A stretch of 44,385 nucleotides of DNA. It comes from Roseovarius sp. UBA6217. GTDB taxonomy: Bacteria > Pseudomonadota > Alphaproteobacteria > Rhodobacterales > Rhodobacteraceae. Positions within the stretch are counted from its first letter, which is position 1. Each line of letters starts with the position of its first letter. Positions 32,765 through 41,113 of this stretch are shown here, piece by piece. The stretch is taken from assembly GCA_002421985.1 (NCBI GenBank), contig DISF01000038.1, forward strand, positions 1-44,385. Reading direction: 5' to 3'. The translations under genes and the position numbers were made by a program. The notes under the pieces are model-generated. The model ran no database searches. It saw only the letters and a program-made list of their open reading frames with translations, and was not told where the DNA came from.

Positions 32765-33103
32765 GCTTGTGGTCGACGGCTGACAGATCTTGGCGCGCCA
32801 AGCGTCGTGACGGGCCTGTTGCGGGCATTCGATCTGATGCGATGAGCCGCGCGGGTGCCCGACCGCGGGCGGGTGCTGCAACGGTTGCGCGTGGCACTTT
32901 ATGCCCGCAAAATACTGCAACGATTGTAGGGAGTTCGACGTTGCAAAAGCGCCCGCCCGTCCGGGCGGTCGGGCGCTCGCGCGGCGGCGCGCAAGCGCGC
33001 CTTGATTCCGCGCGGGGGGCAAGATGCAAACGTCCCCTTCATGCCAGAAACATCCCCCGCGCAGCACCGGGCAGTTGTATCAGGCCTCAAACATCCACCC
33101 GGA
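32765..33103. other. Gene-less stretch between convergent genes
   Basis: These 339 bases between the sulfotransferase-like and GT23-TPR genes hold the hairpin terminator at 32945-32977 and two short copies of TGCAACG(G/A)TTG (32877-32887 and 32916-32926). No coding feature is recognisable. Confidence 0.5.
32945..32977 (-). terminator. Intrinsic terminator for the leftward GT23-TPR gene
   Basis: Read on the minus strand, AGCGCCCG pairs exactly with CGGGCGCT around a GC-rich inner part, and TTTT follows. It lies about 125 bases past the stop codon of the 33104-35107 gene. Confidence 0.6.
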
Positions 33104-35107
33104 TCAGGCGCTGTCGCGCATCAGCCGCGCGCGGCGCTTGGCATAGCGCTGCTGGTTGGGGGCGATGTCGGCGGCGCGCTCAAGCGCTGCCACCGCCGCC
33201 GCCTCGTCGCCCGCGTCGCGGCACAGATCGGCAAGGCGCGCGTGCAATTCGGCGGTGCTGTCATCCATCGCGCTGGCGCGCGCCATCGCGGCGCGGGCGG
33301 CCTGCGGATCGCCTGCGGCAAGGTGGATGCAGCCGGTGAGATAGTGCCAGAACGCATGATCGGGGGCCATCGCGCGGCAGGCCTCCATTTCGCGCAGCGC
33401 GCCCGCGTGATCGCCCCGGAGCATGAGGATTTCCGCCTGCCGCTTGGCAATCAGGGGTTCGCCGGGCAGCGCCGCGCGGACCTCGGAATTGCGCGCAAGC
33501 GCCGCATCAAGCCGCCCCGCGCGCGCGTCAAGCAGGGCGCAGAAACTGTCGGGCAGGGTGCCGGGGGCAAAGCGAGGGTCCGCCTCGATCCGGTCGCGCA
33601 GCGCAGAGAGCTCGCGCGGGCTGCCGAGCAGCCGCGCCACCTTGCCGTCGATGGCGAAATCCGGCCATTCAATGGCGATAGTCCCGAGATCCGCGGCACG
33701 GCGGCGCAGGATGCGCGCCTGTTGCACGAGGATATTGGTCTGCTGATAGCGGATCGGCAGCATCAGCGCCGTGTCGCGGTCAAACGGCAGCACCGCGCCG
33801 GGGCGCAGCCGCCGCCGCTTTATCATGAAGGTGCCGATCACCGTCACATCGGGCAGCATCGGCTTTTGCCAGAAGGCGCGCAGGAAGGCGCGGCGCGCGC
33901 GGTTGCGCTGGCCAAGCGCACCCCGGATATGCGCCTCGACGGCAAGGGCGGTGATATAGTTTTCCTGCCATTGATGGGGATGGGCCAGCGCCGCCGCGAC
34001 ATGGGCGCGCGCCTCGTCCCAGCGGTTGAGATAGATCCCGCAAATCGCCTGCATCAGCGGCATGAAGGCATTGTCGGCCCCCGCGCCGAGGATCGCCTCG
34101 CCTATGTCCCACGCGGCCTCGTCGCGGCCGGTTTCCTGCAAGCGGCGCGCGAGCTTGACATAGACATGAGCGGCCTCGCTGGGGGTGATGAAACCATCGA
34201 TCCCGGCTTGAAACCGCGCCAGCAGCCGCTCATAGGCGGCCTCGCGCTCGGCAAGGCTCATCACCTCGTGAAAGCATTTGCGCTCCTGCCCGCTCAGGCG
34301 CGCGGCGGCGCGGCTGAAGGCGCTGATCGGCGGGGCCACGATCTCGGAGGCGCGCGACATGGCGAAAAGTTCGAGGAAATCGCGCTGCACCGGCTTGCAA
34401 TCGCTCAGATCGACCAGATCATCAATGGCCTGAACATGGGCGTGCGCGGCGGCAAAGCGGGCGATGCTCTCGGGCTGATCGGAAAACACCAGCGCGCCGA
34501 CATCGGCGTTCTTTTCCAGATAGGCGGAATAAAGCTCGTCCGGCTCGATCTTGGCGGGCCATTCCTTGTGCTTCCACGGCTCCTCGTTGAGGATGTCGCC
34601 CCGGCGGATGTGATAAGCGATGGTGCGGCGCTGCCCCGCCATCGCCGCCTCGATCGCCTCCATCTGACGCGCCACGGCCGGGTGAAACCCGATCCGGCGG
34701 ATAAAGCCGCGAAACCGCCCGCGCAGCGCCTCGGCATCCTCCCACGGAAATTCGACGATCTCGAACCCCTCGTCGAGCAGCACATGCCCGCCGCCCGCGA
34801 GATGCGCCTCAAGACGCTCGGGCGTGCGGTCCTTGAGAAAGGCCCAGAGCGGTTTGGTGCGGGAATCGAGCGCCTCGAAATCGGCGTTGTCGATGAAATG
34901 GCGGGTGATGAAATCGGCGGCGAAAAGGTCCGACGGCGTATCAAGCTTGGGTGCCATCGCCCCGCGCGGAAACCAGTTGATGCGGAAATCGGTGGCGTAA
35001 TCCTCGGCAAGGCGAATGCTGTTGAGCATCATCAGCAGCCGCGCACCCAGCTGATCCTTGCGCAAACCGATGAACAGACCCCGGCCCTGATCGGGAGCAT
35101 TCGACAT
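33104..35107 (-). CDS. GT23-like (NodZ/FUT8-type) glycosyltransferase fused to TPR domain
   Basis: This is a 667-residue two-part protein. The N-terminal 290 or so residues resemble GT23/O-fucosyltransferase-like enzymes: GLRKDQLGARLLMMLNSIRLAE at the start and AYHIRRGDIL (164-173), the conserved HxRRGD-type donor motif for GDP-fucose binding. VFSDQPESIARFA (DxP-like motif) follows near residue 230. From about 300 to the end it is helical with TPR-like repeats (ADLCRDAGDEAAAVAALERAADIAPN is the last clear one). A TPR fused to a glycosyltransferase recalls O-GlcNAc transferase and SPINDLY, suggesting a protein or multimeric acceptor (inference). The ATG at 35107 follows GGGAAAAGG; a longer frame continues into the divergent gene and is rejected. 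Confidence 0.8.
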   Translation of the reverse strand: MSNAPDQGRGLFIGLRKDQLGARLLMMLNSIRLAEDYATDFRINWFPRGAMAPKLDTPSDLFAADFITRHFIDNADFEALDSRTKPLWAFLKDRTPERLEAHLAGGGHVLLDEGFEIVEFPWEDAEALRGRFRGFIRRIGFHPAVARQMEAIEAAMAGQRRTIAYHIRRGDILNEEPWKHKEWPAKIEPDELYSAYLEKNADVGALVFSDQPESIARFAAAHAHVQAIDDLVDLSDCKPVQRDFLELFAMSRASEIVAPPISAFSRAAARLSGQERKCFHEVMSLAEREAAYERLLARFQAGIDGFITPSEAAHVYVKLARRLQETGRDEAAWDIGEAILGAGADNAFMPLMQAICGIYLNRWDEARAHVAAALAHPHQWQENYITALAVEAHIRGALGQRNRARRAFLRAFWQKPMLPDVTVIGTFMIKRRRLRPGAVLPFDRDTALMLPIRYQQTNILVQQARILRRRAADLGTIAIEWPDFAIDGKVARLLGSPRELSALRDRIEADPRFAPGTLPDSFCALLDARAGRLDAALARNSEVRAALPGEPLIAKRQAEILMLRGDHAGALREMEACRAMAPDHAFWHYLTGCIHLAAGDPQAARAAMARASAMDDSTAELHARLADLCRDAGDEAAAVAALERAADIAPNQQRYAKRRARLMRDSA

Positions 35108-35204
35108 AAAACTACCTTTTCCCTTTGGAGAAAAGTCTATACACTCAATGGAAACAGTCGCAAGCGCTCCCGCTGCCGGGCAGTGGCGAAGGAGTAAACG
35201 GTTC

Positions 35205-37049
35205 ATGACAGCAGGGTCCAAGCTGTTGCTGAGCACCCATCTGGTGCGTCCCACCTCTGCATTCGTTGAATGGCTGGCCTGGCATCGGATGCTGGGCGCA
35301 AGCGAGGTTGCAGTGTTCATCGACCGGCGCGCGGCGAGGGCGCATCCGCTTCTGACGGCGCTGGAGGCGGCGGGCATGGTGCGCATCGTGCCGGTGGGCG
35401 TCGATCCCGACATGAAGGAAGAGCCGCATAATTCCGCCCTGCGCGCGGGCGCGATGGAGCGGCATGAGAGCGGCGGCTATGGCCTGTTCCTGGGGCCGGA
35501 CGAGTATTTTCGCATCCACAGCACGGCGCAGGACATCGCGGGCCTGATGCGCGGGGCCGGGGGGGCGGATGTGCTCTCGGTGCCGGTCTGCGAGGCCGGG
35601 ACCGGCGGGCATGAGCGCCACGCGCCCGGCCCGGTGCTGCATCTGGCGCGCCCGGTGGCGGCACCGGGGGGCGCGTGGCGTAGCGTGGTGCGGCTGGGGC
35701 TGTTTGCTGCGCGCACGCCCGAGGTGCCGGTGGGGCCGGTGGCGGGTGACCGCCCGGTCAAATGGGTGGATGGGAACGGCGCGCTGCTGCCCGCACCGCA
35801 TAGCCGCGTGGCCTGGGCGCGGGCGGGGCAGGGCCTTGGCATGGCGCGGGCCTCGGTGCTGCGCATCGAGGCGCCGGCAAGCGATACCTATATCCTGCGC
35901 CAGCAACACCTGCCGGAAAAGCAGCAGCCCGCCCCCGAGAGGGTGCTGGCGCGGCTGGCGGATCTGGCGGCGATCACCGGACCGATGCACGGGATCGGGG
36001 CGCGCGCGCCTGCGCTCGACGCGGCGATGGCCGAGGTGATGGCCTGCCCCGGCGTGGCCGAGGCGCAGGTAGCACTTGAGGCCGAGGAGCGCGAGACACT
36101 GGCGCGGCTCATGCCAGAGGCCGCCCCGCCTGCCGCGCCCGCCCCCCTGCCCGAGACTGCGCCCGAAGAGGCGGGCGCGATGACCGATTCGCCGCCCTCC
36201 CCTGCCCTGCCCGACTGGTTTGCCGAGATCCATACCGGCGGCGCGCGGCAGGGGTTTTATACCCGGCTGGAGCATCATGCCGTGATGTGCATCCGCCGCG
36301 ATCCCGCGCGGCTTGTCGTGACCTTTGACAACCTGTCCAATGTCAACGACCTGTCGCCCGAGCGCGAGCCATGGGCCTATCGCTTTGTGCGGAACAACGG
36401 TGCCTCGCACCTGGCGGTGATGGCGCGGCGCAAGGATTGGTATCGCTGCCCGCAGCTTATCGCCTATCTCGAAAAGCTGTCGGCCGACGGGCTGTTCGCG
36501 GAATTTGCCCAGGTCTGGTTTTCCGGCACCTCGATGGGCGGCTTCGCCGCATTGGCCTTTGCCTCGCTTGCGCCCGGTGCCACGGTCATCAGCTTCAACC
36601 CGCAAACCACGCTCGACGCGGCGCTGGTGCCGTGGGAGGAGCGTTTCGGCATGGGGCGCGCGCGCGACTGGTCGCTGCCCTATTCCGATGCCGCCTTCGA
36701 GATCGACGAGGCGGCGCGGGTCTTTGTCCTTTATGATCCGTTCTTTGCCCCCGACCGCCGCCATGTCGATCGGCTCGAAGGCGAGAACGTGACTCTGCTC
36801 AAGACCTGGTGTTCGGGGCATTTCTCGCCGGTGTTCCTGCGCCGCGCGAACCTGCTCAAGCCGGTGATGCAGCACGCGCTTGACGGCACGCTGACACCGG
36901 CGGTGTTCTACACGCTCTACCGCGAGCGCCGCGCGCTGCCGTGGTATCGCAAGGCATTGCAGAGCAATTTGCAGGAGCGCGGGCATGACAAGCTTGCCCG
37001 CATCGTCAGCCCCGCCTTTCGCAGGCTCAGACGCGAGGCCGCCGAATGA
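35205..37049 (+). CDS. Fusion: degenerate glycosyltransferase-2-like domain plus alpha/beta-hydrolase domain
   Basis: This is a 614-residue chimera. The N-terminal domain (about 1-300) resembles the family of the two genes at 37046 and 39683 (LLSTHLVRPTSAFVEWLAWHRMLGASEVAVF, compare MKNEGPFMLEWVAYN), but where they have a DxDE metal motif it reads GPDEY (97-101), so the first Asp is lost and transfer activity is doubtful. A Pro/Ala linker follows. The C-terminal domain (about 330-610) carries an esterase elbow GTSMGG (Ser443), a likely acid near 510 (LYDPFF) and His539 in SGHFSP. It may remove or transfer acyl groups on the glycan. ATG 35205 is preferred (AAGGAG upstream); 35148 would leave only 40 bases to the divergent gene. 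It overlaps the next gene by ATGA. Confidence 0.75.
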   Translation: MTAGSKLLLSTHLVRPTSAFVEWLAWHRMLGASEVAVFIDRRAARAHPLLTALEAAGMVRIVPVGVDPDMKEEPHNSALRAGAMERHESGGYGLFLGPDEYFRIHSTAQDIAGLMRGAGGADVLSVPVCEAGTGGHERHAPGPVLHLARPVAAPGGAWRSVVRLGLFAARTPEVPVGPVAGDRPVKWVDGNGALLPAPHSRVAWARAGQGLGMARASVLRIEAPASDTYILRQQHLPEKQQPAPERVLARLADLAAITGPMHGIGARAPALDAAMAEVMACPGVAEAQVALEAEERETLARLMPEAAPPAAPAPLPETAPEEAGAMTDSPPSPALPDWFAEIHTGGARQGFYTRLEHHAVMCIRRDPARLVVTFDNLSNVNDLSPEREPWAYRFVRNNGASHLAVMARRKDWYRCPQLIAYLEKLSADGLFAEFAQVWFSGTSMGGFAALAFASLAPGATVISFNPQTTLDAALVPWEERFGMGRARDWSLPYSDAAFEIDEAARVFVLYDPFFAPDRRHVDRLEGENVTLLKTWCSGHFSPVFLRRANLLKPVMQHALDGTLTPAVFYTLYRERRALPWYRKALQSNLQERGHDKLARIVSPAFRRLRREAAE

Positions 37050-38092
37050 CCGCGCCACAGCAGTTTGCCCCCGCCCTGCCGGTGCCCGCGCTGGGCGGCT
37101 CTCATGTCATCATGACGACGATGAAGAACGAAGGCCCGTTCATGCTCGAATGGGTGGCCTATAATCTCAGCATCGGATTCACCGGCTTTGTCATCTTTAC
37201 CAACAATTGCGACGACGGCACCGATCTCATTGCCGACCGTTTGACCGAGTTGGGCTATGCCAGCCACCGGCCCAACGATGTCTCGGACGGCTCGCCGCCG
37301 CAACACAAGGCATTGCGCCGCGCTACCGCGCATCCGTGGGTGCGCGAGGCCGAATGGCTCATGTGCCTTGATGTGGACGAGTTCATCTGCCTGCGCGAGG
37401 GGGTGACCACCCTGCCCGAAATGATCGCCGCGATGGGAGATTGCGACGCGGTGTCGTTTGTGTGGAAGCTCTTTGGCTGCGGCGGGGTGGTGGACTATGA
37501 CGACCGCCCGGTGACCGAGCAGTTTTTCCTTGCCGATGCCGAGGACGATCCCGCAAATGGCCGCGCCAACGGGTTCAAGACGATGTTTCGCAACAACGGG
37601 CTGTTTGCCAAGTTCAACCCGCACCGCCCCAAGGGCGTGCCCGAGGGGCGCGAGGGCGATGTGCGCTGGTCCGATTGCGGCGGCAACCTGCGGCCCATGG
37701 CGCAGGTGACGTGGCGCGGCTGGCCGGGGTTCAGCCACCGTTACGCGCGGCTGCATCACTACTCGGTGCGCTCCATCGACAGTTTCCTGGTCAAGCGCGA
37801 CCGCGGCCGCACCAACCATATCGCCCGCGAACAGACAGAGCATTACTGGTCCGACATGAACGTGAACCGCATCGAGGATCGCAGCATCGCGCCGCACACC
37901 GCGCGGATGCGGCCCTTATATGAGGCGCTTCGGGCCGATCCGGTGCTGGGCCCCTTGCACGAAGAGGCGGTCGCCTGGCACCGCGCCAAGATCGCGGAAT
38001 TGCGCGCCCGCCCCGGCTGGGACGAGTTCCGCGACTGGCTGCGCGCCAACGCAATCAGGACGACCGCGACGATCACGCAAAAGGATTACTGA
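37046..38092 (+). CDS. Glycosyltransferase family 2/92-like protein
   Basis: This is a 348-residue glycosyltransferase of the GT92/Glyco_tranf_2_4 type. The N-terminus MTTMKNEGPFMLEWVAYNLSIGF-like text is the family start, followed by TNNCDDGTD and the metal-binding DVDE (109-112) in MCLDVDEFICL. The C-terminal half holds HYSVRSIDSFLVKRDRGR, typical for the family. It shares about 40% of these segments with the product at 39683, so the two are paralogues. No membrane segment is evident, so it acts in the cytoplasm on an activated-sugar donor. The start overlaps the stop of the fusion gene (ATGA). The sugar and acceptor are unknown. Confidence 0.85.
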   Translation: MTAPQQFAPALPVPALGGSHVIMTTMKNEGPFMLEWVAYNLSIGFTGFVIFTNNCDDGTDLIADRLTELGYASHRPNDVSDGSPPQHKALRRATAHPWVREAEWLMCLDVDEFICLREGVTTLPEMIAAMGDCDAVSFVWKLFGCGGVVDYDDRPVTEQFFLADAEDDPANGRANGFKTMFRNNGLFAKFNPHRPKGVPEGREGDVRWSDCGGNLRPMAQVTWRGWPGFSHRYARLHHYSVRSIDSFLVKRDRGRTNHIAREQTEHYWSDMNVNRIEDRSIAPHTARMRPLYEALRADPVLGPLHEEAVAWHRAKIAELRARPGWDEFRDWLRANAIRTTATITQKDY

Positions 38093-38122
38093 GCAGACAA
38101 GAGGCAGGAAAGGCATCCCCCA

Positions 38123-38836
38123 ATGGACATGATGGTAACCGATTGCGCTTACGACGACCTGCTGGCGTCGCAAGCGTGGCGTGACAATCTCGCGGACCTC
38201 AACGAAACGATCGCCGACAGCTTGCGGCAGCACGATGTGCCGGTGATGATGAACGGGAACCTATTCTATAACCACAAGAAACGCGATTTCCCCGCGCTTC
38301 CCTTCGTGGCCGAATTCGAGGACAAGCGCCGCAATTTCTTCGAACTTGCGCGGCGGTCGTCGCGGCTTTTCGAGATAGGGGTAAACGGCGGGCACAGCCT
38401 GTTGCTCGCGCTCATGGCCAATCCCGATCTGCACGCCATCGGCATTGATGTCTGCGCGCAACTCGATCCGCGTTGGGCGCGCGTCGATATCTACGTCCCC
38501 GCCGCCTTCCGTTGGCTGGAGAAGACGTTCCTCGGGCGGGTGCAGATGATCGCCGGCAATTCCCTTGTCGCGGTGCCGGAATACTGCCTCGCCAACCCCG
38601 ATGCGGGGGTGGATTTCCTGCATCTCGACGGGGCCAAGGACACGCATCTGCGCGAGGTTCTCGGGATGCGCGACGCGATGCAGGCCGGGGCCTTCGTCGT
38701 GCATGACGATTTCAACGCCAAACCTGTCCGGCTCTCGGACCGGCAGTTGCGGCGGATCGGTGTCACCCGACCGCTCGATTACGAGGAACACGGCCTACGC
38801 GAGACGCGCTGGCATGTTGTCCGGGCGCTGGCATGA
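38123..38836 (+). CDS. Class I SAM-dependent methyltransferase-like protein
   Basis: This is a 237-residue protein with a Rossmann methyltransferase pattern. Motif I is LFEIGVNGGHSLLLAL (about residues 82-97), an acidic strand end appears at AIGIDVCAQLD, and VDFLHLDGAKDTHLREV (about 167-183) is the Methyltransf_24-type LDGxHxYxxV motif, with FVVHDDF next. It probably methylates a sugar hydroxyl in the glycan built by neighbouring transferases. GGAAAGG lies 10 bases before the ATG; MMVTD two codons later is an alternative start. It sits between two glycosyltransferase genes on the same strand. Confidence 0.78.
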   Translation: MDMMVTDCAYDDLLASQAWRDNLADLNETIADSLRQHDVPVMMNGNLFYNHKKRDFPALPFVAEFEDKRRNFFELARRSSRLFEIGVNGGHSLLLALMANPDLHAIGIDVCAQLDPRWARVDIYVPAAFRWLEKTFLGRVQMIAGNSLVAVPEYCLANPDAGVDFLHLDGAKDTHLREVLGMRDAMQAGAFVVHDDFNAKPVRLSDRQLRRIGVTRPLDYEEHGLRETRWHVVRALA

Positions 38837-38861
38837 CCTTGCGCAACGAGAAAGGACAGCC

Positions 38862-39665
38862 ATGAGCCTTGCCACCATCGCCATGTTCTGGGACGGCCCG
38901 CCGCTCGGGTTCATCGAGCGGCTTTGCGTGCAATCCTTTGTTGATGCGGGGCATCCGCTGGTGATGTTTTCCTATGGCGCGGTCGAGGGCCTGCCCGCAG
39001 CGGTCGAGGCCGCGCCTGCCTCCGATATCCTGCCCAACCCGAAGACCATGATCCGCCACGGGCGCACCGGCAGCCCAGCGCCCTATTCCGACAAGTTCCG
39101 CTATCACCTGCTGGCGCGGCATGATGGCATTATCTGGGCCGATACGGATGCGTATTGTCTGCGCCCCTTCGTGCCCCAGGATGGCTATTTCTTTGGCCGA
39201 GAGAATGATGACGTGGTGGCCAGCGGCGTTCTGGCGCTGCCCGCAGCCTCGCCCACGCTGCGATCGCTCATCGCGTTGTGCGAGGATGAATACGCCATTC
39301 CCGTCTGGATGCGGCGCGCGCATCTGCGCGAGATCCGCGAGCGGGCGCGGGCGGGCGATCCGATGCATGTCTCGGAAATGCCCTGGGGCGTGTGGGGGCC
39401 GCGGGCGCTGTCGCATTTTCTCAAGGCGCATGACGAGTTTCGCCACGCGCTGCCGCCGCATGTGCTCTACCCGGTGCCGTTCGAGGATCGGCGGCTCTAT
39501 TTCCGCAACGCGGCGATGACTTGGGACAAGGTGCGCGAGGATACCGTGTCGATCCATTTCTACGGGCGGCGCTGCCGCGCGCGGCTCAAGCTCGTGCATG
39601 ACGGCGTGCCGCCGGAGGGCTCTATCCTTGCGGAACTGGCAGACCGGCACGGGGTGGCCGCATGA
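38862..39665 (+). CDS. Glycosyltransferase with DXD motif (GT32-like)
   Basis: This is a 267-residue protein of the Gly_transf_sug/GT32-like group. The order FWDGPPLGFIERLCVQSFVDAGHPLVMFSY, then APYSDKFRYHLLARHDGIIWADTDAYCLRP, gives the family's W.G...p....c..s....g......y start and the DXD metal motif at D94-T95-D96. The His-containing C-terminal part (VSIHFYGRRCRARL) is typical. It would add a hexose or N-acetylhexosamine. AAAGGA precedes the ATG. The stop overlaps the possible upstream start of the next gene at 39662 (ATGA). Confidence 0.8.
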   Translation: MSLATIAMFWDGPPLGFIERLCVQSFVDAGHPLVMFSYGAVEGLPAAVEAAPASDILPNPKTMIRHGRTGSPAPYSDKFRYHLLARHDGIIWADTDAYCLRPFVPQDGYFFGRENDDVVASGVLALPAASPTLRSLIALCEDEYAIPVWMRRAHLREIRERARAGDPMHVSEMPWGVWGPRALSHFLKAHDEFRHALPPHVLYPVPFEDRRLYFRNAAMTWDKVREDTVSIHFYGRRCRARLKLVHDGVPPEGSILAELADRHGVAA

Positions 39666-39682
39666 GGCGGGGAGTGGGGCGC

Positions 39683-40651
39683 ATGGAACGTTTTGTCATT
39701 GTCACGCCGATGAAGAACGAGGGGCCCTTCATCCTTGAATGGGTGGCGCATAACCTTGCCATCGGGGCGGATGTGATTGCGATCTTTTCCAATGATTGCA
39801 CTGATGGCTCGGACGCGCTGCTTGACCGGCTGGATGCGATGGGAAAGATCCGGCATTTCGACAACACGTCGAAACAGCCCGCGCCGCAGCGCCGCGCCTA
39901 CCGCCGGTTTCTCAAGATGGACCTCGCCGGCCCCGAGGATTGGGTCATCCCCATCGACGCCGATGAATATATCAACGTGCACTGCGGCGATCATACATTG
40001 CCCGCGCTCACCGCCGCCGTGCCGGGCGCGCGCACCCTCTCGATGACATGGCGGCTTTTCGGCAATGGCGGCGTGGTGGACTATCGCGAGGGGTTCCTCA
40101 CCGATCAGTTCACCCGCGCCGCCGCCGACATCACCCGCCGCCCGCCGCAGGCCTGGGGCCTCAAGACGATGTTCCAGCGCGGGCTTTGGGAGCATATCGG
40201 CGTGCACCGGCCCAAGCGCCCCACGGTCGAGGCGTTCGCCGATCTGCACTGGTATAACGGCTCGGGCCAGCCGATGCCCGAACGCTATTTGCGCGGGGCT
40301 TGGCGGTCGGGGCCGGATTCGCTGGGCTATGATCTGGTGCAGCTCAATCACTATGCGCTCAAATCCTGCGAATCCTACCTGGTGAAAAAGGCCCGCGGCC
40401 GCGCGCATCACGGCGGCGAGGCGCTTGGCCTAGACTATTGGCAGAAGATGAACCACACCCGGATCGAGGACCGCAGCATCGACGCCATCCGCCCCGCCAA
40501 GGCGGCGATATTCGAGGAGCTTTTGAGCGACCCCGAGTTGCGCCGCCTGCACGAGGCGTGCTGCGCGCGCCACCGCGAGATGATCGCCGAGTTGAAGGCG
40601 CAAGCGGATTTCGACACGCTGATGACGTCGCTTCTGACAGAGCCCGCCTGA
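39683..40651 (+). CDS. Glycosyltransferase family 2/92-like protein
   Basis: This is a second intact glycosyltransferase of the same family as 37046. From ATG 39683 it is 322 aa; ATG 39662, which overlaps the previous stop, would add seven unconserved residues. GGGGAG lies 8 bases before 39683. Motifs: FVIVTPMKNEGPFILEWVAHN at the N-terminus, FSNDCTDGSD, and DADE (92-95) in IPIDADEYINV for metal and donor binding. The C-terminal HYALKSCESYLVKKARGRAHH mirrors the paralogue. Its stop is only 4 bases from the stop of the convergent methyltransferase gene, so no terminator separates them. Confidence 0.85.
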   Translation: MERFVIVTPMKNEGPFILEWVAHNLAIGADVIAIFSNDCTDGSDALLDRLDAMGKIRHFDNTSKQPAPQRRAYRRFLKMDLAGPEDWVIPIDADEYINVHCGDHTLPALTAAVPGARTLSMTWRLFGNGGVVDYREGFLTDQFTRAAADITRRPPQAWGLKTMFQRGLWEHIGVHRPKRPTVEAFADLHWYNGSGQPMPERYLRGAWRSGPDSLGYDLVQLNHYALKSCESYLVKKARGRAHHGGEALGLDYWQKMNHTRIEDRSIDAIRPAKAAIFEELLSDPELRRLHEACCARHREMIAELKAQADFDTLMTSLLTEPA

Positions 40652-40655
40652 CGCC

Positions 40656-41099
40656 TCAGAACGCGTTGGTGAACGCGCCGATGACCCGCGTCAGGGCGTC
40701 GCGTGACACGGCGCGTTTGCCAAGAACAAACTTGGCCATGCGCCCATGCATCGCGACCGGTTCAGAAAAACGCTCCACCGTGTGGTAGCGACGATGCCTG
40801 CGATAGCCCGCATGATCGACGGGGTGCCCCCATTTGCCGGTCTTGCCGATCGAGGTGTGATGCAGGTGCACCGGCGGGCATGTGCCTGCCTGATCGAGAC
40901 AGGCTTGCAGGTTCGTGGCCCAGCGCTTGTCACTCTCGACCGAGAACACCGTCTTTCTCTCCATCTCGGAGGCCAGAACGGTCGAGCTGCCGCGGCCATA
41001 CTCGAGAATGATGCCTGCCTTGGCACAGGCTTTTCGTGCGAAGTCTGCCACCTCGGGCGAGAATGTGAGTTCCGGTCGCGCAATCACCGACGGATCCAT
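40656..41099 (-). CDS. Methyltransferase-like protein, apparently internally deleted
   Basis: This is a 147-residue chain. The first about 100 residues match a small class I methyltransferase-like family: ILEYGRGSSTVLASEM (motif I region), TVFSVESDKRWATNL, and HTSIGKTGKWGHPVDHAGYRR. The last 40 residues (YHTVERFSEPVAMHGRMAKFVL through IGAFTNAF) match the family's C-terminal end. From memory of the family, a segment of about 50 residues with a VLIDGRFR motif and an FDDY strand should lie between them. The frame stays open across the junction near residue 107 (about 40780). The product probably has lost activity. It lies 14 bases after the FkbM gene in the same direction. Confidence 0.7.
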   Translation of the reverse strand: MDPSVIARPELTFSPEVADFARKACAKAGIILEYGRGSSTVLASEMERKTVFSVESDKRWATNLQACLDQAGTCPPVHLHHTSIGKTGKWGHPVDHAGYRRHRRYHTVERFSEPVAMHGRMAKFVLGKRAVSRDALTRVIGAFTNAF

Positions 41100-41113
41100 T
41101 TTTTCATCTCATC

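Noticed and set aside
32877..32926. Two copies of TGCAACG(G/A)TTG, considered as a CRISPR-like or regulatory repeat.
   Set aside because: Only two copies of 11 bases with no regular array; too short to support a claim.
33002..35197. A 731-codon plus-strand frame opposite the GT23-TPR gene.
   Set aside because: The minus strand carries the HIRRGD motif and TPRs; the plus frame has shadow-like composition.
35145..37058. A 637-codon minus-strand frame opposite the GT-esterase fusion.
   Set aside because: The plus frame has the GTSMGG elbow and glycosyltransferase start; the minus frame is Arg/His-rich without motifs.
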